From Streptomyces sp. NBC_01306 (lineage in GTDB: Bacteria; Actinomycetota; Actinomycetes; Streptomycetales; Streptomycetaceae), in contig NZ_JAPEPC010000001.1 of NCBI RefSeq assembly GCF_026340465.1, positions 4,450,001-4,514,000 on the forward strand: a DNA stretch of 64,000 nucleotides, written 5' to 3'. Shown here in pieces: positions 18,079 to 27,600 of the stretch (positions are counted from its first letter, which is position 1; each line of letters starts with the position of its first letter). A program made the translations under genes and the position numbers. The notes below the pieces were generated by a model. That model worked only from the letters and a program-made list of their open reading frames with translations, was not told the DNA's origin and searched no databases.

Positions 18079-18789
18079 ATGGGCGTGCGGTTGATGGTGG
18101 TCGACGACCACCGACTGCTCGCCGAGGCACTCGCCTCGGCGCTGAGACTCCGCGGGCACCGGGTGCTCGCAGCGGCCGCGCCCACCGGGGGCGCGGCCGA
18201 CCTCGTGGTGAGCCGGGCGCCCGACGTCTGCCTGTTCGGGACGGCCGCGCCCGCCGAGCCAGGGGTGTTCGACCCGGTCGCGCGGATCAGGAAGGAACGG
18301 CCGCAGGTGGCCGTGGTGGTGCTGGGTCCGGTGCCCAACTCACCCGGTATCGCCGCCGCGTTCGCCGCGGGCGCCTCCGGCTACGTACGCCACGACGAGC
18401 GCATCGAGGGGGTCGAGCGGGCCATGGCGCAGGCGTGCGCGGGGGAGACCGCGGTCGCGCCGCAGCTGCTGCAGGCCGTCTTCACCGAGCTGCTCAACCC
18501 GGTGGCGCAGCCCGACGACGAGGGGCAGCGGCTGCTGGGTCTGCTCACCCCGCGCGAGGCCGAGGTACTGGCCCGGATCGCGGAGGGCGAGGACACCCGG
18601 CTGATCGCCGCCGGGATGTGTATCGCGCCGAGCACCGCCCGTACGCATGTGCAGCGGGTCCTGGTGAAGCTCGGCGTCGGCTCCCGCCTTGAGGCGGCCG
18701 CGCTCGCGGCCCGCACCGGGCTGCTCGACCACGCGGCGGCGCGGGGGCTGCTGACCGGGATGCCGAAGGGGCCGGACCCACGGGAGTGA
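18079..18789 (+). CDS. LuxR/NarL-family response regulator with degenerate receiver
   Basis: A 236-residue protein: receiver-like domain (about 3-115) and LuxR-type helix-turn-helix (about 155-213, LTPREAEVLARIAEGED...IAPSTARTHVQRVLVKLG). The acidic pair D9-D10 is present, but the phospho-acceptor position is Gly54 (DVCLFG where DVVLLD is normal), the conserved Lys is His105 (GYVRH) and the Thr/Ser switch position is Gly. It should therefore not be activated by ordinary phosphorylation. No kinase gene is adjacent. Start ATG 18079; the open frame upstream lacks support. DNA binding by the output domain should be intact. Promoters it controls are unknown. Confidence 0.88.
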   Translation: MGVRLMVVDDHRLLAEALASALRLRGHRVLAAAAPTGGAADLVVSRAPDVCLFGTAAPAEPGVFDPVARIRKERPQVAVVVLGPVPNSPGIAAAFAAGASGYVRHDERIEGVERAMAQACAGETAVAPQLLQAVFTELLNPVAQPDDEGQRLLGLLTPREAEVLARIAEGEDTRLIAAGMCIAPSTARTHVQRVLVKLGVGSRLEAAALAARTGLLDHAAARGLLTGMPKGPDPRE

Positions 18790-18806
18790 AGTCCGGCCCC
18801 TCGGAA

Positions 18807-18834
18807 GGCCGTTGCGGGATCTCCCGCAACGGCC
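18807..18834. terminator. bidirectional terminator hairpin
   Basis: GGCCGTTGCGGG pairs perfectly with CCCGCAACGGCC around ATCT, placed between the response regulator and the convergent 98-aa membrane gene. Confidence 0.85.
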
Positions 18835-18840
18835 CGTGGC

Positions 18841-19137
18841 CTACGGCGTCTTCTGCTCGGCCGGTGTGGCATCCGGCGTGGGCGGCGCCACCGGGCGCAG
18901 CCACAGCCAGACCAGGAAGAACAGGCCGAGTGCGAGCATCGCGAGCCCGGTCCAGAGGTTGATGTTGATCCCCTGGGCCTTCTTCAGATCCGCGTCGGAC
19001 GCGGTGAACCCGGCGATCGTCACGATGATCCCGTAGACCACGAACAGTCCGCCGATGATGCGCCGGATGTCGAAGAGGCGGGCCGCCGTCGCGGACTTCT
19101 GCTCCAGTTCGGAGACTTCGTTCTGCATTTCAGACAT
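18841..19137 (-). CDS. small two-helix membrane protein encoded after the symporter
   Basis: A 98-residue protein: a short charged coiled N-terminus (MSEMQNEVSELEQKSA), two hydrophobic helices (about 28-46 and 62-82) and a Pro/Ala-rich tail. It starts 15 bp after the stop of the sodium/solute symporter and must be co-transcribed with it, so a small partner or assembly subunit of the transporter is a fair guess. No named function known to me. Confidence 0.75.
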   Translation of the reverse strand: MSEMQNEVSELEQKSATAARLFDIRRIIGGLFVVYGIIVTIAGFTASDADLKKAQGININLWTGLAMLALGLFFLVWLWLRPVAPPTPDATPAEQKTP

Positions 19138-19152
19138 GGTGGGTGCCTCCGA

Positions 19153-20823
19153 TCAGAGCGAGTAGGGCAGGTAGCAGAGGGCCGCGAGGACGATCGCGCC
19201 CCAGCCGAGCAGGGCCGGCTTGCGGTACCAGGCGTCGTCGCCCTCGGCCGGCACCTCCGGCGCGTCCGGCGACTCCGTTCCGTATACCAGACCGGCCAGT
19301 TCGGCCACCGGCTTGGGTGCGGTGAAGAGCGTGACGAGCACCATGACGACCGCACCGGCGACGAAGCCGACGATCGCCGAGACAAAGTTGGCGCCCTGGT
19401 CGGTCGGGATGTCGATGATGCCCTGCTTGTAGATCCAGAAGTAGTTGATCATCGCGGCGCTGGTACCGGCGAGCAGGCCCCACACACCGGACTTCATCGA
19501 GGCGCGCTTCCAGAACATACCGATGATGAAGACCACGAACAGCGGGACGTTGAAGAAGGAGAAGAGCGTCTGGAGGTAGCTCATGATGTTGGAGAAGCTG
19601 GCGGCGATGAAGGCCGTGCCGATGGAGGCCAGCACACCGACCGCCGTGATCATCCGTCCGAAGCGCAGGTAGTACGCGTCGGGCTTGTCCTTCTTCACGT
19701 ACCGCGCCCAGATGTCCGTCGTGAAGACGGTGTTGAACGAGGAGACGTTGGCGGCCATACCGGCCATGAAGGCGGCCAGCAGACCGGTCACCGCGATGCC
19801 GAGCACACCGTTGGGCAGCAGTTCCTGCATCAGCAGCGGGATCGCGTCGTTGTACGTGAGGTCCGAGCCGGGGGTGCCGATCTTCGGGGCGATGACGGCG
19901 GCGACCAGGCCGGGGATCATCACGAGGAAGACGATGAACATCTTCGGGAAGGCGGCGATCAGCGGGGTGCGCTGGGCGGCCGAGAGGTTCTTCGCGGAGA
20001 GCGCGCGCTGCACCTCGGCGAAGTTCGTCGTCCAGTAGCCGAAGGAGAGCACGAAGCCCAGGCCCAGGATGATCGTCAGCCAGTTCGCGCCGAGCGGGTT
20101 CGCGTGGCCGATCGAGGTGCCGCCCCAGGCGGTCATGAAGTCATGGCCGTGGCTCTTGGTGAGGGTGTTGGAGAGGCCGTCCCAGCCGCCGACCCGCTTG
20201 AGGCCGAGGATGGTGAGCGGTATCAGCGCGGCGAGGATGACGAAGAACTGGAGCACTTCGTTGTAGATCGCCGACGAGAGCCCGCCGATGGTGATGTAGA
20301 CGAGGACGAAGAGGCCGGCGACGACGATCGCGACCCACTGCGGCCAGCCCAGGAGCGCCTCCACGACGATCGACAGGGCGTAGAGGTTCACGCCCGCGAT
20401 GAGGATCGCCGAGAAGGCGAAGAGTATGGAGCTCAGCAGGTGCGCCGACTTGTCGAAGCGGTGCAGCAGGAACTCCGGTACGGAGCGCACCTTCGACTTG
20501 TAGTAGAAGGGCATCATCACCAGGCCGAGGAAGACCATGGCGGGGATGGCGCCGATCCAGTACCAGTGGACGACGGCCACACCGTACTGCGCGCCGGTCG
20601 CCGCCATGCCGAGGATCTCGGTGGCGCCGAGGTTGGCGGCGACAAAGGCCAGGCCGGTGACCCAGGCGGGCAGTGAACGGCCCGACAGGAAGAAGTCCAG
20701 GCTCGTCTTCACGCTCGCTCTGGCGGCGAATCCGATGCCCAGGACCACGATGAAGTAGATCGCCAGAATCGTGTAGTCGAGCCCGTTCGTGGGGAGCCGG
20801 AGTCCGGCAGCCAGGTATTGCAT
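19153..20823 (-). CDS. sodium/solute symporter (SSS family), probable galactose uptake
   Basis: A 556-residue membrane protein with 13-14 hydrophobic segments of the SGLT-like SSS family. Visible: DFFLSGRSLPAWVTGLAFVAANLGATE in the first helices and GYWTTNFAEVQRALSAKN in the middle, the family signature regions. It is divergent from galT-galE-galK, sharing a 219-bp promoter region, which is the basis for calling galactose as substrate; other sugars are possible. Start ATG 20823. Confidence 0.88.
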   Translation of the reverse strand: MQYLAAGLRLPTNGLDYTILAIYFIVVLGIGFAARASVKTSLDFFLSGRSLPAWVTGLAFVAANLGATEILGMAATGAQYGVAVVHWYWIGAIPAMVFLGLVMMPFYYKSKVRSVPEFLLHRFDKSAHLLSSILFAFSAILIAGVNLYALSIVVEALLGWPQWVAIVVAGLFVLVYITIGGLSSAIYNEVLQFFVILAALIPLTILGLKRVGGWDGLSNTLTKSHGHDFMTAWGGTSIGHANPLGANWLTIILGLGFVLSFGYWTTNFAEVQRALSAKNLSAAQRTPLIAAFPKMFIVFLVMIPGLVAAVIAPKIGTPGSDLTYNDAIPLLMQELLPNGVLGIAVTGLLAAFMAGMAANVSSFNTVFTTDIWARYVKKDKPDAYYLRFGRMITAVGVLASIGTAFIAASFSNIMSYLQTLFSFFNVPLFVVFIIGMFWKRASMKSGVWGLLAGTSAAMINYFWIYKQGIIDIPTDQGANFVSAIVGFVAGAVVMVLVTLFTAPKPVAELAGLVYGTESPDAPEVPAEGDDAWYRKPALLGWGAIVLAALCYLPYSL

Positions 20824-20873
20824 GAGTACTCGCTTCGTTGCCAGAACTTTTCCGCTGCGGAACCTACGCTCCC

Positions 20874-20921
20874 GTGTTCAAAAAATGAACACTTGGCTGG
20901 TGTTCTTTGTTTGATTGTGAT
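20874..20921. promoter_or_regulatory. gal divergent control region with palindrome and TGTGAT hexamer
   Basis: GTGTTCA, five A, TGAACAC (20874-20892) is a perfect 7-bp inverted repeat; TGTTC recurs at 20901 and TGTGAT sits at 20916-20921. The region 20860-21040 is far more AT-rich than its surroundings. I recall that galP1 of Streptomyces lividans needs hexamers of the TGTGAT type for galactose induction and glucose repression. The palindrome is the best operator candidate here and could serve both directions. Confidence 0.5.
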
Positions 20922-21042
20922 CGGGCTGGTTGGTATGTCCTGATGAAAGCGCTTGCTCCCGCTCCATTGACTGTTCTGTTGACTTGTGGTTTGTTGTGTG
21001 CGGTTCTGTTTGGGTAGGTAGCAGTGGGCGAGGAGCGCCAGA

Positions 21043-22128
21043 GTGAAGAAGACATCGACCCGTCTCGCCGACGGTCGTGAGCTGCTCTACTACGACGGCC
21101 GGGACGACGTGGTCCGCGACGCCGTGGACCGGCGCCCCCTCGGCCCTGTCGCCACCGCGTCCGAGATCCGCACCGACCCGCTGCTCGGCGACGCGGTCGC
21201 CATCTCCTCGCATCGCCAGGAACGCACCTACCACCCGCCGGCCGACGAGTGCCCGCTCTGCCCCTCGCGCGACGGACGGCTCAGCGAGATCCCGGACTCG
21301 GAGTACGACGTCGCCGTCTTCGAGAACCGCTTCCCCTCGCTCGCCGGGGACTCGGGCCGCTGCGAGGTCGTCTGCTTCACCTCCGACCACGACGCCTCCT
21401 TCGCCGACCTCACCCCCGAACAGGCCGCCCTGGTCCTGGAGGCCTGGACCGACAGGACCGCGGAGCTTGCCGAACTCCCTGCGGTCAAGCAGGTGTTCTG
21501 CTTCGAGAACCGCGGCGCCGAGATCGGCGTGACCCTCGGCCACCCGCACGGCCAGATCTACGGCTATCCCTTCGTCACCCCGCGCACCGCGTTGATGCTG
21601 CGCTCCGCCGACGCGTTCCAGGAGAGCAGCGGCGGCCGGAACCTCTTCGATGAGACCGTGGCACGCGAAGTGGCCGACGGCTCCCGGGTGGTGCTGGAAG
21701 GTGAACACTGGGTCGCGTTCGTCCCGTACGCCGCGCACTGGCCGTACGAGGTGCACCTCTACCCGAAGCAGCGCGTCCCCGACCTGCGCTTCCTCGGCGA
21801 CGAGGCGCGCACAGAGTTTCCACAGATGTATCTGGAACTGTTGAGGCGCTTCGACCGGATCTTCGACGGGCCGGGCGGCGGGAAGGGAGGGGCGGGTGAG
21901 CCTCCGACGCCGTACATCTCCGCCATCCACCAGGCGCCCTTCGGTGAGCTGGAGGGATACGGCATTAACCGGGACGAATTCGCCCTGCATCTTGAGCTTT
22001 TCACCATTCGCCGCACTTCGGGCAAGCTGAAGTTCCTCGCGGGTTCCGAGTCGGGCATGAACGTCTTCGTGAATGACGTGCCGCCGGAGACCGCGGCCGA
22101 GCGACTGCGAGAGGTAGCGAGCAAGTGA
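21043..22128 (+). CDS. galT: galactose-1-phosphate uridylyltransferase
   Basis: Second Leloir step: exchanges galactose-1-phosphate with UDP-glucose. 361 residues, normal length. Catalytic HIT-superfamily motif GHPHGQIYGYP is present, with CPLC at about 71-74 as probable zinc ligands. GTG start at 21043 is set by GAGGAG at 21030-21035. Stop overlaps the galE start (GTGA), giving coupling. The last 150 bp use more A/T third positions. Confidence 0.96.
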   Translation: MKKTSTRLADGRELLYYDGRDDVVRDAVDRRPLGPVATASEIRTDPLLGDAVAISSHRQERTYHPPADECPLCPSRDGRLSEIPDSEYDVAVFENRFPSLAGDSGRCEVVCFTSDHDASFADLTPEQAALVLEAWTDRTAELAELPAVKQVFCFENRGAEIGVTLGHPHGQIYGYPFVTPRTALMLRSADAFQESSGGRNLFDETVAREVADGSRVVLEGEHWVAFVPYAAHWPYEVHLYPKQRVPDLRFLGDEARTEFPQMYLELLRRFDRIFDGPGGGKGGAGEPPTPYISAIHQAPFGELEGYGINRDEFALHLELFTIRRTSGKLKFLAGSESGMNVFVNDVPPETAAERLREVASK

Positions 22129-23150
22129 GCAAGAAGTATCTGGTCACCGGTGGCGCGGGATACGTCGGCAGTGTCGTGGCCGCCCATCTCCTGGAGGCCG
22201 GTCATGAGGTGACCGTGCTCGACGACCTCTCCACCGGCTTCCGGGTGTCCGTCCCCGAGGGCGCCGCGTTCATCGAGGGCCGCATCCAGGACGCCGCCCG
22301 GTGGCTCGACTCCTCGTACGACGGGGTGCTGCACTTCGCCGCGTCCTCGCAGGTCGGCGAGTCGGTCGTCAACCCCGAGAAGTACTGGCTGAACAACGTC
22401 GGCGGCACCACCGCGCTGCTCGCCGCGATGCGGTCCGCCGGCGTCCGCACCCTGGTGTTCTCCTCCACGGCCGCGACCTACGGCGAGCCCGACACCGTAC
22501 CGATCAGGGAGAGCGCCCCCACAGCGCCGACCAACCCGTACGGCGCGACCAAGCTCGCCGTCGACCACATGATCAGCGGTGAGTGCGCGGCGCACGGCCT
22601 GGCCGCGGCCAGCCTCCGGTACTTCAACGTCGCGGGCGCCTACAAGACGTACGGCGAGCGCCACGACCCCGAGTCGCACCTCATCCCGCTGGTGCTCCAG
22701 GTCGCCCAGGGCAGCCGGGACGCCATCTCGGTGTACGGCGACGACTACCCCACCCCGGACGGCACCTGCGTCCGCGACTACATCCATGTCGCCGACCTCG
22801 CGGAGGCGCACCTGCTCGCCCTGGACGCGGCCACCGCGGGCGAGCACCTGATCTGCAACCTCGGCAACGGCAGCGGGTTCTCGGTCCGCGAGGTCATCGA
22901 GACCGTACGCAAGGTCACCGGCCACCCCGTCCCCGAGCGGGCCGCGGGCCGCCGCGCGGGCGACCCGGCCACGCTCGTCGCCTCCGCCGACACCGCACGC
23001 GAGCGGCTCGGCTGGACCCCCTCGCGCTCCGACCTGGCCGGGATCGTCTCCGACGCCTGGGCCTTCGCGCAGAACACCGCGCAGAACACCCGCACATCCG
23101 CTCAGACAGTGTTGTCCGACAGTGTTGTCCGACCCCAGGGGAGTTGCTGA
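22125..23150 (+). CDS. galE: UDP-glucose 4-epimerase
   Basis: NAD-dependent short-chain dehydrogenase/reductase interconverting UDP-glucose and UDP-galactose. 341 residues. NAD loop VTGGAGYVGS at the N-terminus; catalytic Tyr-Lys in NPYGATKLAVD; SSTAATYGEP region holds the Ser/Thr. GTG 22125 overlaps the galT stop. The final 20 residues after AFAQNT are a Thr/Asn-rich extension with a short repeat (AQNTAQNT, TVLSDSVV). Confidence 0.96.
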   Translation: MSKKYLVTGGAGYVGSVVAAHLLEAGHEVTVLDDLSTGFRVSVPEGAAFIEGRIQDAARWLDSSYDGVLHFAASSQVGESVVNPEKYWLNNVGGTTALLAAMRSAGVRTLVFSSTAATYGEPDTVPIRESAPTAPTNPYGATKLAVDHMISGECAAHGLAAASLRYFNVAGAYKTYGERHDPESHLIPLVLQVAQGSRDAISVYGDDYPTPDGTCVRDYIHVADLAEAHLLALDAATAGEHLICNLGNGSGFSVREVIETVRKVTGHPVPERAAGRRAGDPATLVASADTARERLGWTPSRSDLAGIVSDAWAFAQNTAQNTRTSAQTVLSDSVVRPQGSC

Positions 23151-23153
23151 GGA

Positions 23154-24284
23154 ATGAGTTTCGAGGAGCTGTACGGCGGTGCCCCCGAGGGCACCTGGGC
23201 CGCGCCCGGTCGCGTCAACCTCATCGGTGAGTACACCGACTTCAACGACGGCTTCGTCATGCCGCTCGCCCTGCCGCACACCGCCGTCGCCCAGGTCTCC
23301 CGGCGCACCGACGGCGTACTGCGGCTGTACTCGGCGGACATCGAGGGCGGCATCGTCCAGCTCCGCACCGACGAACTCGAACCGCTCACCAACACCAGCT
23401 GGGCGGCCTACCCGGCGGGCATCGTCTGGGCGCTGCGCGAGGCGGGCCACCCGGTGACGGGCGCCGACATCCACCTCAGCTCCACGGTCCCCACCGGCGC
23501 CGGACTCTCCTCGTCCGCGGCCCTGGAGGTCGTCACCGCGCTCGCCCTCAACGACCTGTACGAACTGGGCCTGGACTGCGGCCAGTTGGCGCTGATCGCG
23601 CAGCGCGCCGAGAACGCCTTCGTCGGGGTGCCCTGCGGCGTCATGGACCAGACGGCGTCGGCCTGCTGCGCCGAGGGCCACGCGCTGCACCTCGACTGCC
23701 GGGACCACTCGGTCCGCCAGGTCCCCTTCGACCTGGCGGCGCAGGGGCTGCGGCTGCTCGTCGTGGACACCAGGGTCAAGCACGCCCTGGGCGACGGCGC
23801 GTACGCGGAACGGCGCGCGGGCTGCGAGGAGGGCGCCCGGATCCTGGGCGTCCCCGCGCTGCGCGACGTGCCGTACGAGCAGCTGGCCGACGCGCTGGCG
23901 AAGCTCTCCGATCCGAAGGTGCGCGGTTACGTCCGCCATGTCGTATCGGACAACCACCGGGTGGCGCGTACGGTCGCGCTGCTCGACGCGGGCGACGTAC
24001 GCGGCGTCGGGCCGATCCTCACCGACGGCCACGCCTCACTCCGCGACGACCTGCTGGTCTCCTGCGACGAGCTGGACCTGGTGGTGGCATCGGCGAACGC
24101 GGGCGGCGCGCTGGGTGCGCGGATGACCGGCGGCGGGTTCGGCGGTTCGGCGATCGTGCTCGTCGAGGAGGTGCACGCGGAGGCGGTGGCCAAGGCGGTG
24201 ACCGAGGCGTTCGCCGCGGCCGGGCACACGGAGCCGCGGATCTTCACGGCCACGGCATCGGCGGGTGCGCGCCGGCTGTCCTGA
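23154..24284 (+). CDS. galK: galactokinase
   Basis: GHMP kinase phosphorylating galactose at C1. 376 residues. Substrate motif GRVNLIGEYTDFNDGFVMP near the start, ATP loop PTGAGLSSSAALEV, and MTGGGFGGSAIVLV near the end. It begins 3 bp after the galE stop, completing galT-galE-galK. Confidence 0.96.
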   Translation: MSFEELYGGAPEGTWAAPGRVNLIGEYTDFNDGFVMPLALPHTAVAQVSRRTDGVLRLYSADIEGGIVQLRTDELEPLTNTSWAAYPAGIVWALREAGHPVTGADIHLSSTVPTGAGLSSSAALEVVTALALNDLYELGLDCGQLALIAQRAENAFVGVPCGVMDQTASACCAEGHALHLDCRDHSVRQVPFDLAAQGLRLLVVDTRVKHALGDGAYAERRAGCEEGARILGVPALRDVPYEQLADALAKLSDPKVRGYVRHVVSDNHRVARTVALLDAGDVRGVGPILTDGHASLRDDLLVSCDELDLVVASANAGGALGARMTGGGFGGSAIVLVEEVHAEAVAKAVTEAFAAAGHTEPRIFTATASAGARRLS

Positions 24285-24627
24285 GGTAAGCCTGTCGAGC
24301 TGAGAAGCCGTATTCCTCCCGGTCCACGTCAACGGCGGCGCCTTCACCACGGGCCGGCGCATGCCGCCCGGCGCGGCAACCCCACCCAGATGCGGGCCGC
24401 GCCCCCCGGTGCAATGGTGGGGTGAGACCGGAAGCGCGGGTGACGGGGGAATCTCAAGGCCGGGACGGCACGCGTCGCCGTGCGTCGCCGACGACGACGC
24501 CGCGGGCTCCGATCTCGCCGCACCGTAACGGGGCACGCACCCCGCGCACCGGCTTTTCGCCGCTGCGCGGGGACACAAGCCGACCCTCCCTCCATCCCGA
24601 TGCCGCACATAAGTGCGAGGAGGAGCT
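24285..24627. other. 343-bp gap between galK and the lectin-propeller cassette
   Basis: No gene seen. The only clear structure is CGCAC-ATAA-GTGCG (24604-24617), a perfect 5-bp hairpin touching the GAGGAGGAG ribosome site of the next gene; it could affect translation. No terminator hairpin with a long stem is evident after galK. Confidence 0.5.
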
Positions 24628-27600
24628 GTGAGCACACCCTCCGACGTCAGACTTGCCAACACCACGGCCCTGTCGGGGGGTGACCAACTGCTCGATGTCT
24701 TCTACCGGGCGGACGACGCCTCCCTCCACCACTGGCAGTACGCCCAGGGCAGTTGGCAGTTCGAGAACATGGGCGGTCGCCTGCTGTCAGCTCCGGTCGG
24801 CATGGCGCTGCGGCCCGACTCCCTGCACCTGTTCGTCACCGAGCTGGACAACGACCTGAACCACGGCCTCTACAGCCGTACCTCAGCCGAGGGTTTCTGG
24901 GAGCCTGAGGAGATCGAAGTCAGCTGGGTCAGTCACGATCCGGTGGTCCTGCCGATTACGACGGACCGCTACGAGCTGTTCTCCGCCTCGGTCGAGGGTG
25001 CGTTGCGGCATTGGAGCTTCTCGCCGGGCACCCGGTCGCACAGGGCCGACATCGTGGGCGTCGGAGCAGAACTCGGCGCGGTCTCGCGCACCCCCAACCT
25101 GCTCGACGTGTTCTACCCCGGCGACTCCGGGAAACTGCAGCGCTCCACCTTCTCCGGTCTGGTGACCGACGACGCGCAGGCGTGGACCGCTCCGGTCGAC
25201 ATGGGAGGGCAGCTGGCGGGAGCGCCGGCTGTCGCGTCCTTCGGACCGGAGCGCCTCGACATCATCGGGCGTCAGCCGGACGGACGGTGGGTGCACTGGG
25301 GCTGGAACGGCGGACGGTGGTTCGGGCCGGAGAACAACGCCGCAGGCCAACTTGCCTGCGACCCGGTCGCCGTGACCCGCGTGCCGGAGCACGTCGACGT
25401 CTTCGCCCGTGACACGGACGGGTTCCCGGTGCACTGGCGCTTCAACTCCGGTTCGCAGGTGTGGGAGGGGCCGGAGCGTCTCGGCTCGGACCAGATCCTG
25501 GGATGTCCCAGCGTGGTGTCGTGGGGCCCGGACCGGCTCGACGTCTTCGCCCGCTCGGCTGCGGGCCCGCTGCTGCACTGGTGGTCATCGGACGCGGTCA
25601 CCTGGGGTTCGGAGCAGCTGGATGCCTCACTCCTGCCGGCGCGCCCGCCTCCCCCGGGGCCTCGGCTACCCGATGCTCAGTTCCTTCTGGTGCGGCCCGA
25701 TGACCTGGTCATTCTGGGAGTGCGGTTCTCCGGGTTCCAGCAGCAGGCGAGCCGCACAGGCGGCGGAACCGAACTCGTTTCCATGGATGACAACGCACGG
25801 CTGGTGCTCACCTTTCCGCCCCAGCACATCGGCGAACAGACCTGGCCTGCGATCGGCGGCCCCCAGGACCTCAGCGAGGGGCGCCTGGCAGGGCCCAGCC
25901 AGCTGGCGTTCTCGGTGCCGGCCGGCACCGTCGTCACCCCCACAGCCGAGCGGGTGCTCGATGTGTGCACCGCGCTGGCCCGCTCGGACGGCCAGTGGAC
26001 GCCCGACGACTCGGCCGTCGAACTGCCGTGGCGGCTGCTGTCGGCGCCGGAGAGCCGCGACAGCGCGGCAGGCGTCGTATCCGACCACCGCTCGCAACCT
26101 GTCGCCACCGACGTCGGCGCCGTCGGGCTCTGGCGCAGCCGCCTGCTGGCGGTCGGCCGGGCCGACGACGGTTCGGACGCGGGGCTCGCCCTGCGCCCCC
26201 TCGACGTCGAACTCGCGTCCCACACCGACGAGTTCACGGCGCCCCTGTCGGTCGCGGAGCGGCTGACCATCGCACAGCAGGGCGACCCCGCGGCAACGCA
26301 GCGGCTGGAGTTGAGCTCTCTCGGCGGCTCTTTGACGGTCCACCAGCAGTGGGAAACCTTCGGCTGGGACCACGAAGCGGTGCTCGGCCGCGACGAAGTG
26401 GTCCGTACCGTGCAGCATGGCGTGCTGTTCCCGCTGGGGCATCGCGCCCAGTACGAGCGGATCACCCGCCGCGTCGTGGACCCCGGCTCCGGTATGCCCG
26501 CCGAGCTGGTCACGCAGCAGATCCTCACCGTCACCGAGCCGGTCAGACACGCCCCCAGCGATCCCCAGGCCGCCCGCGCGTTCCCTTTCTCCGACGTGGA
26601 GATCACCACCCTGCGGTTCACGGACCTCGAAGCCGACTGGCACACCGTCGACCGCACGGCCTCCGACGTCGAAGAACTGGAGCAGGAACTCGCGCAGGCG
26701 GACTACAAGATGAGGACTCTCAAGGCACGGATCTACGGCGGGGACATGGGCTGGCAGCCGGGCACGCCGACAGCCGAGGACATGGCGCCCGGCAGCAGCG
26801 ACGCGGCCGACTACCTCAGCCAGATCGTCACGACCGACCAGCTCAACGCGGAGATCCAGGCTGCTGAGCAGCACCCGGCAACGCGTCCCGTGCCGCTGTA
26901 CTTCTGGCCGCTCAGGCAGACCGGCGACGAGAGCGAGCCCATACGCTTCCCCGTCCGGTGCCAAGGCGCCGCCGGAGAGGTGCACTTCGAACTGCCACTG
27001 GTCTTCTACGCCGATGTGCGGTTCCCCCGGGGATCGGGGTACCCGGCGTTCACCTCGTTGCGGGACTTCTCCGCACAGTGCGAGGTGATCCGTGCCTACG
27101 AGAACTCCCTCCAGGGCATCGTCGAACTCCCCGGCGTCACGGTCGACCTCATCGGCGCCGCCACACCGGCCCCGGGGGACCTGCACGAGGTTCACGCCCT
27201 CCACATCGCCGGCGTTCCGGACCCCGTCGAGGACACCTTCCGGCCCCGGCTCGGGACGCCGGATCCCGACCCCTACGCGCTGCCGCCGGCCGCGACGACG
27301 GCTACGGAAACCGCCGCCGCCCAGGCCTGGGGCGTCCGCGTCGGCATGCCCGCCCTGCGCACCATCATGGGCGACGCGCCCCAGCCTCCGGCGGTCCTGG
27401 CGCAGTACGCGAAGGACACCGCCCTGTCCTACTCCAAGGACTACCTGGCGCAGGGAAGCGATGCGGTGGACGCCGTGCTGGAGGTGGCCGGAGGCACACT
27501 GCCGATCACGTTCTCGGGCGTCGCCGACCGCTCGGGCGGACTGGTGACGCCCGATCTGGTCGCCGACGGAATCTCCCGCAAGCACGGGCCCGTCCAGCTG

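Noticed and set aside
21759..24032. 757-codon minus-strand frame opposite galE/galK
   Set aside because: Shadow of the gal genes; Gly/Arg/Val-rich with no domain.
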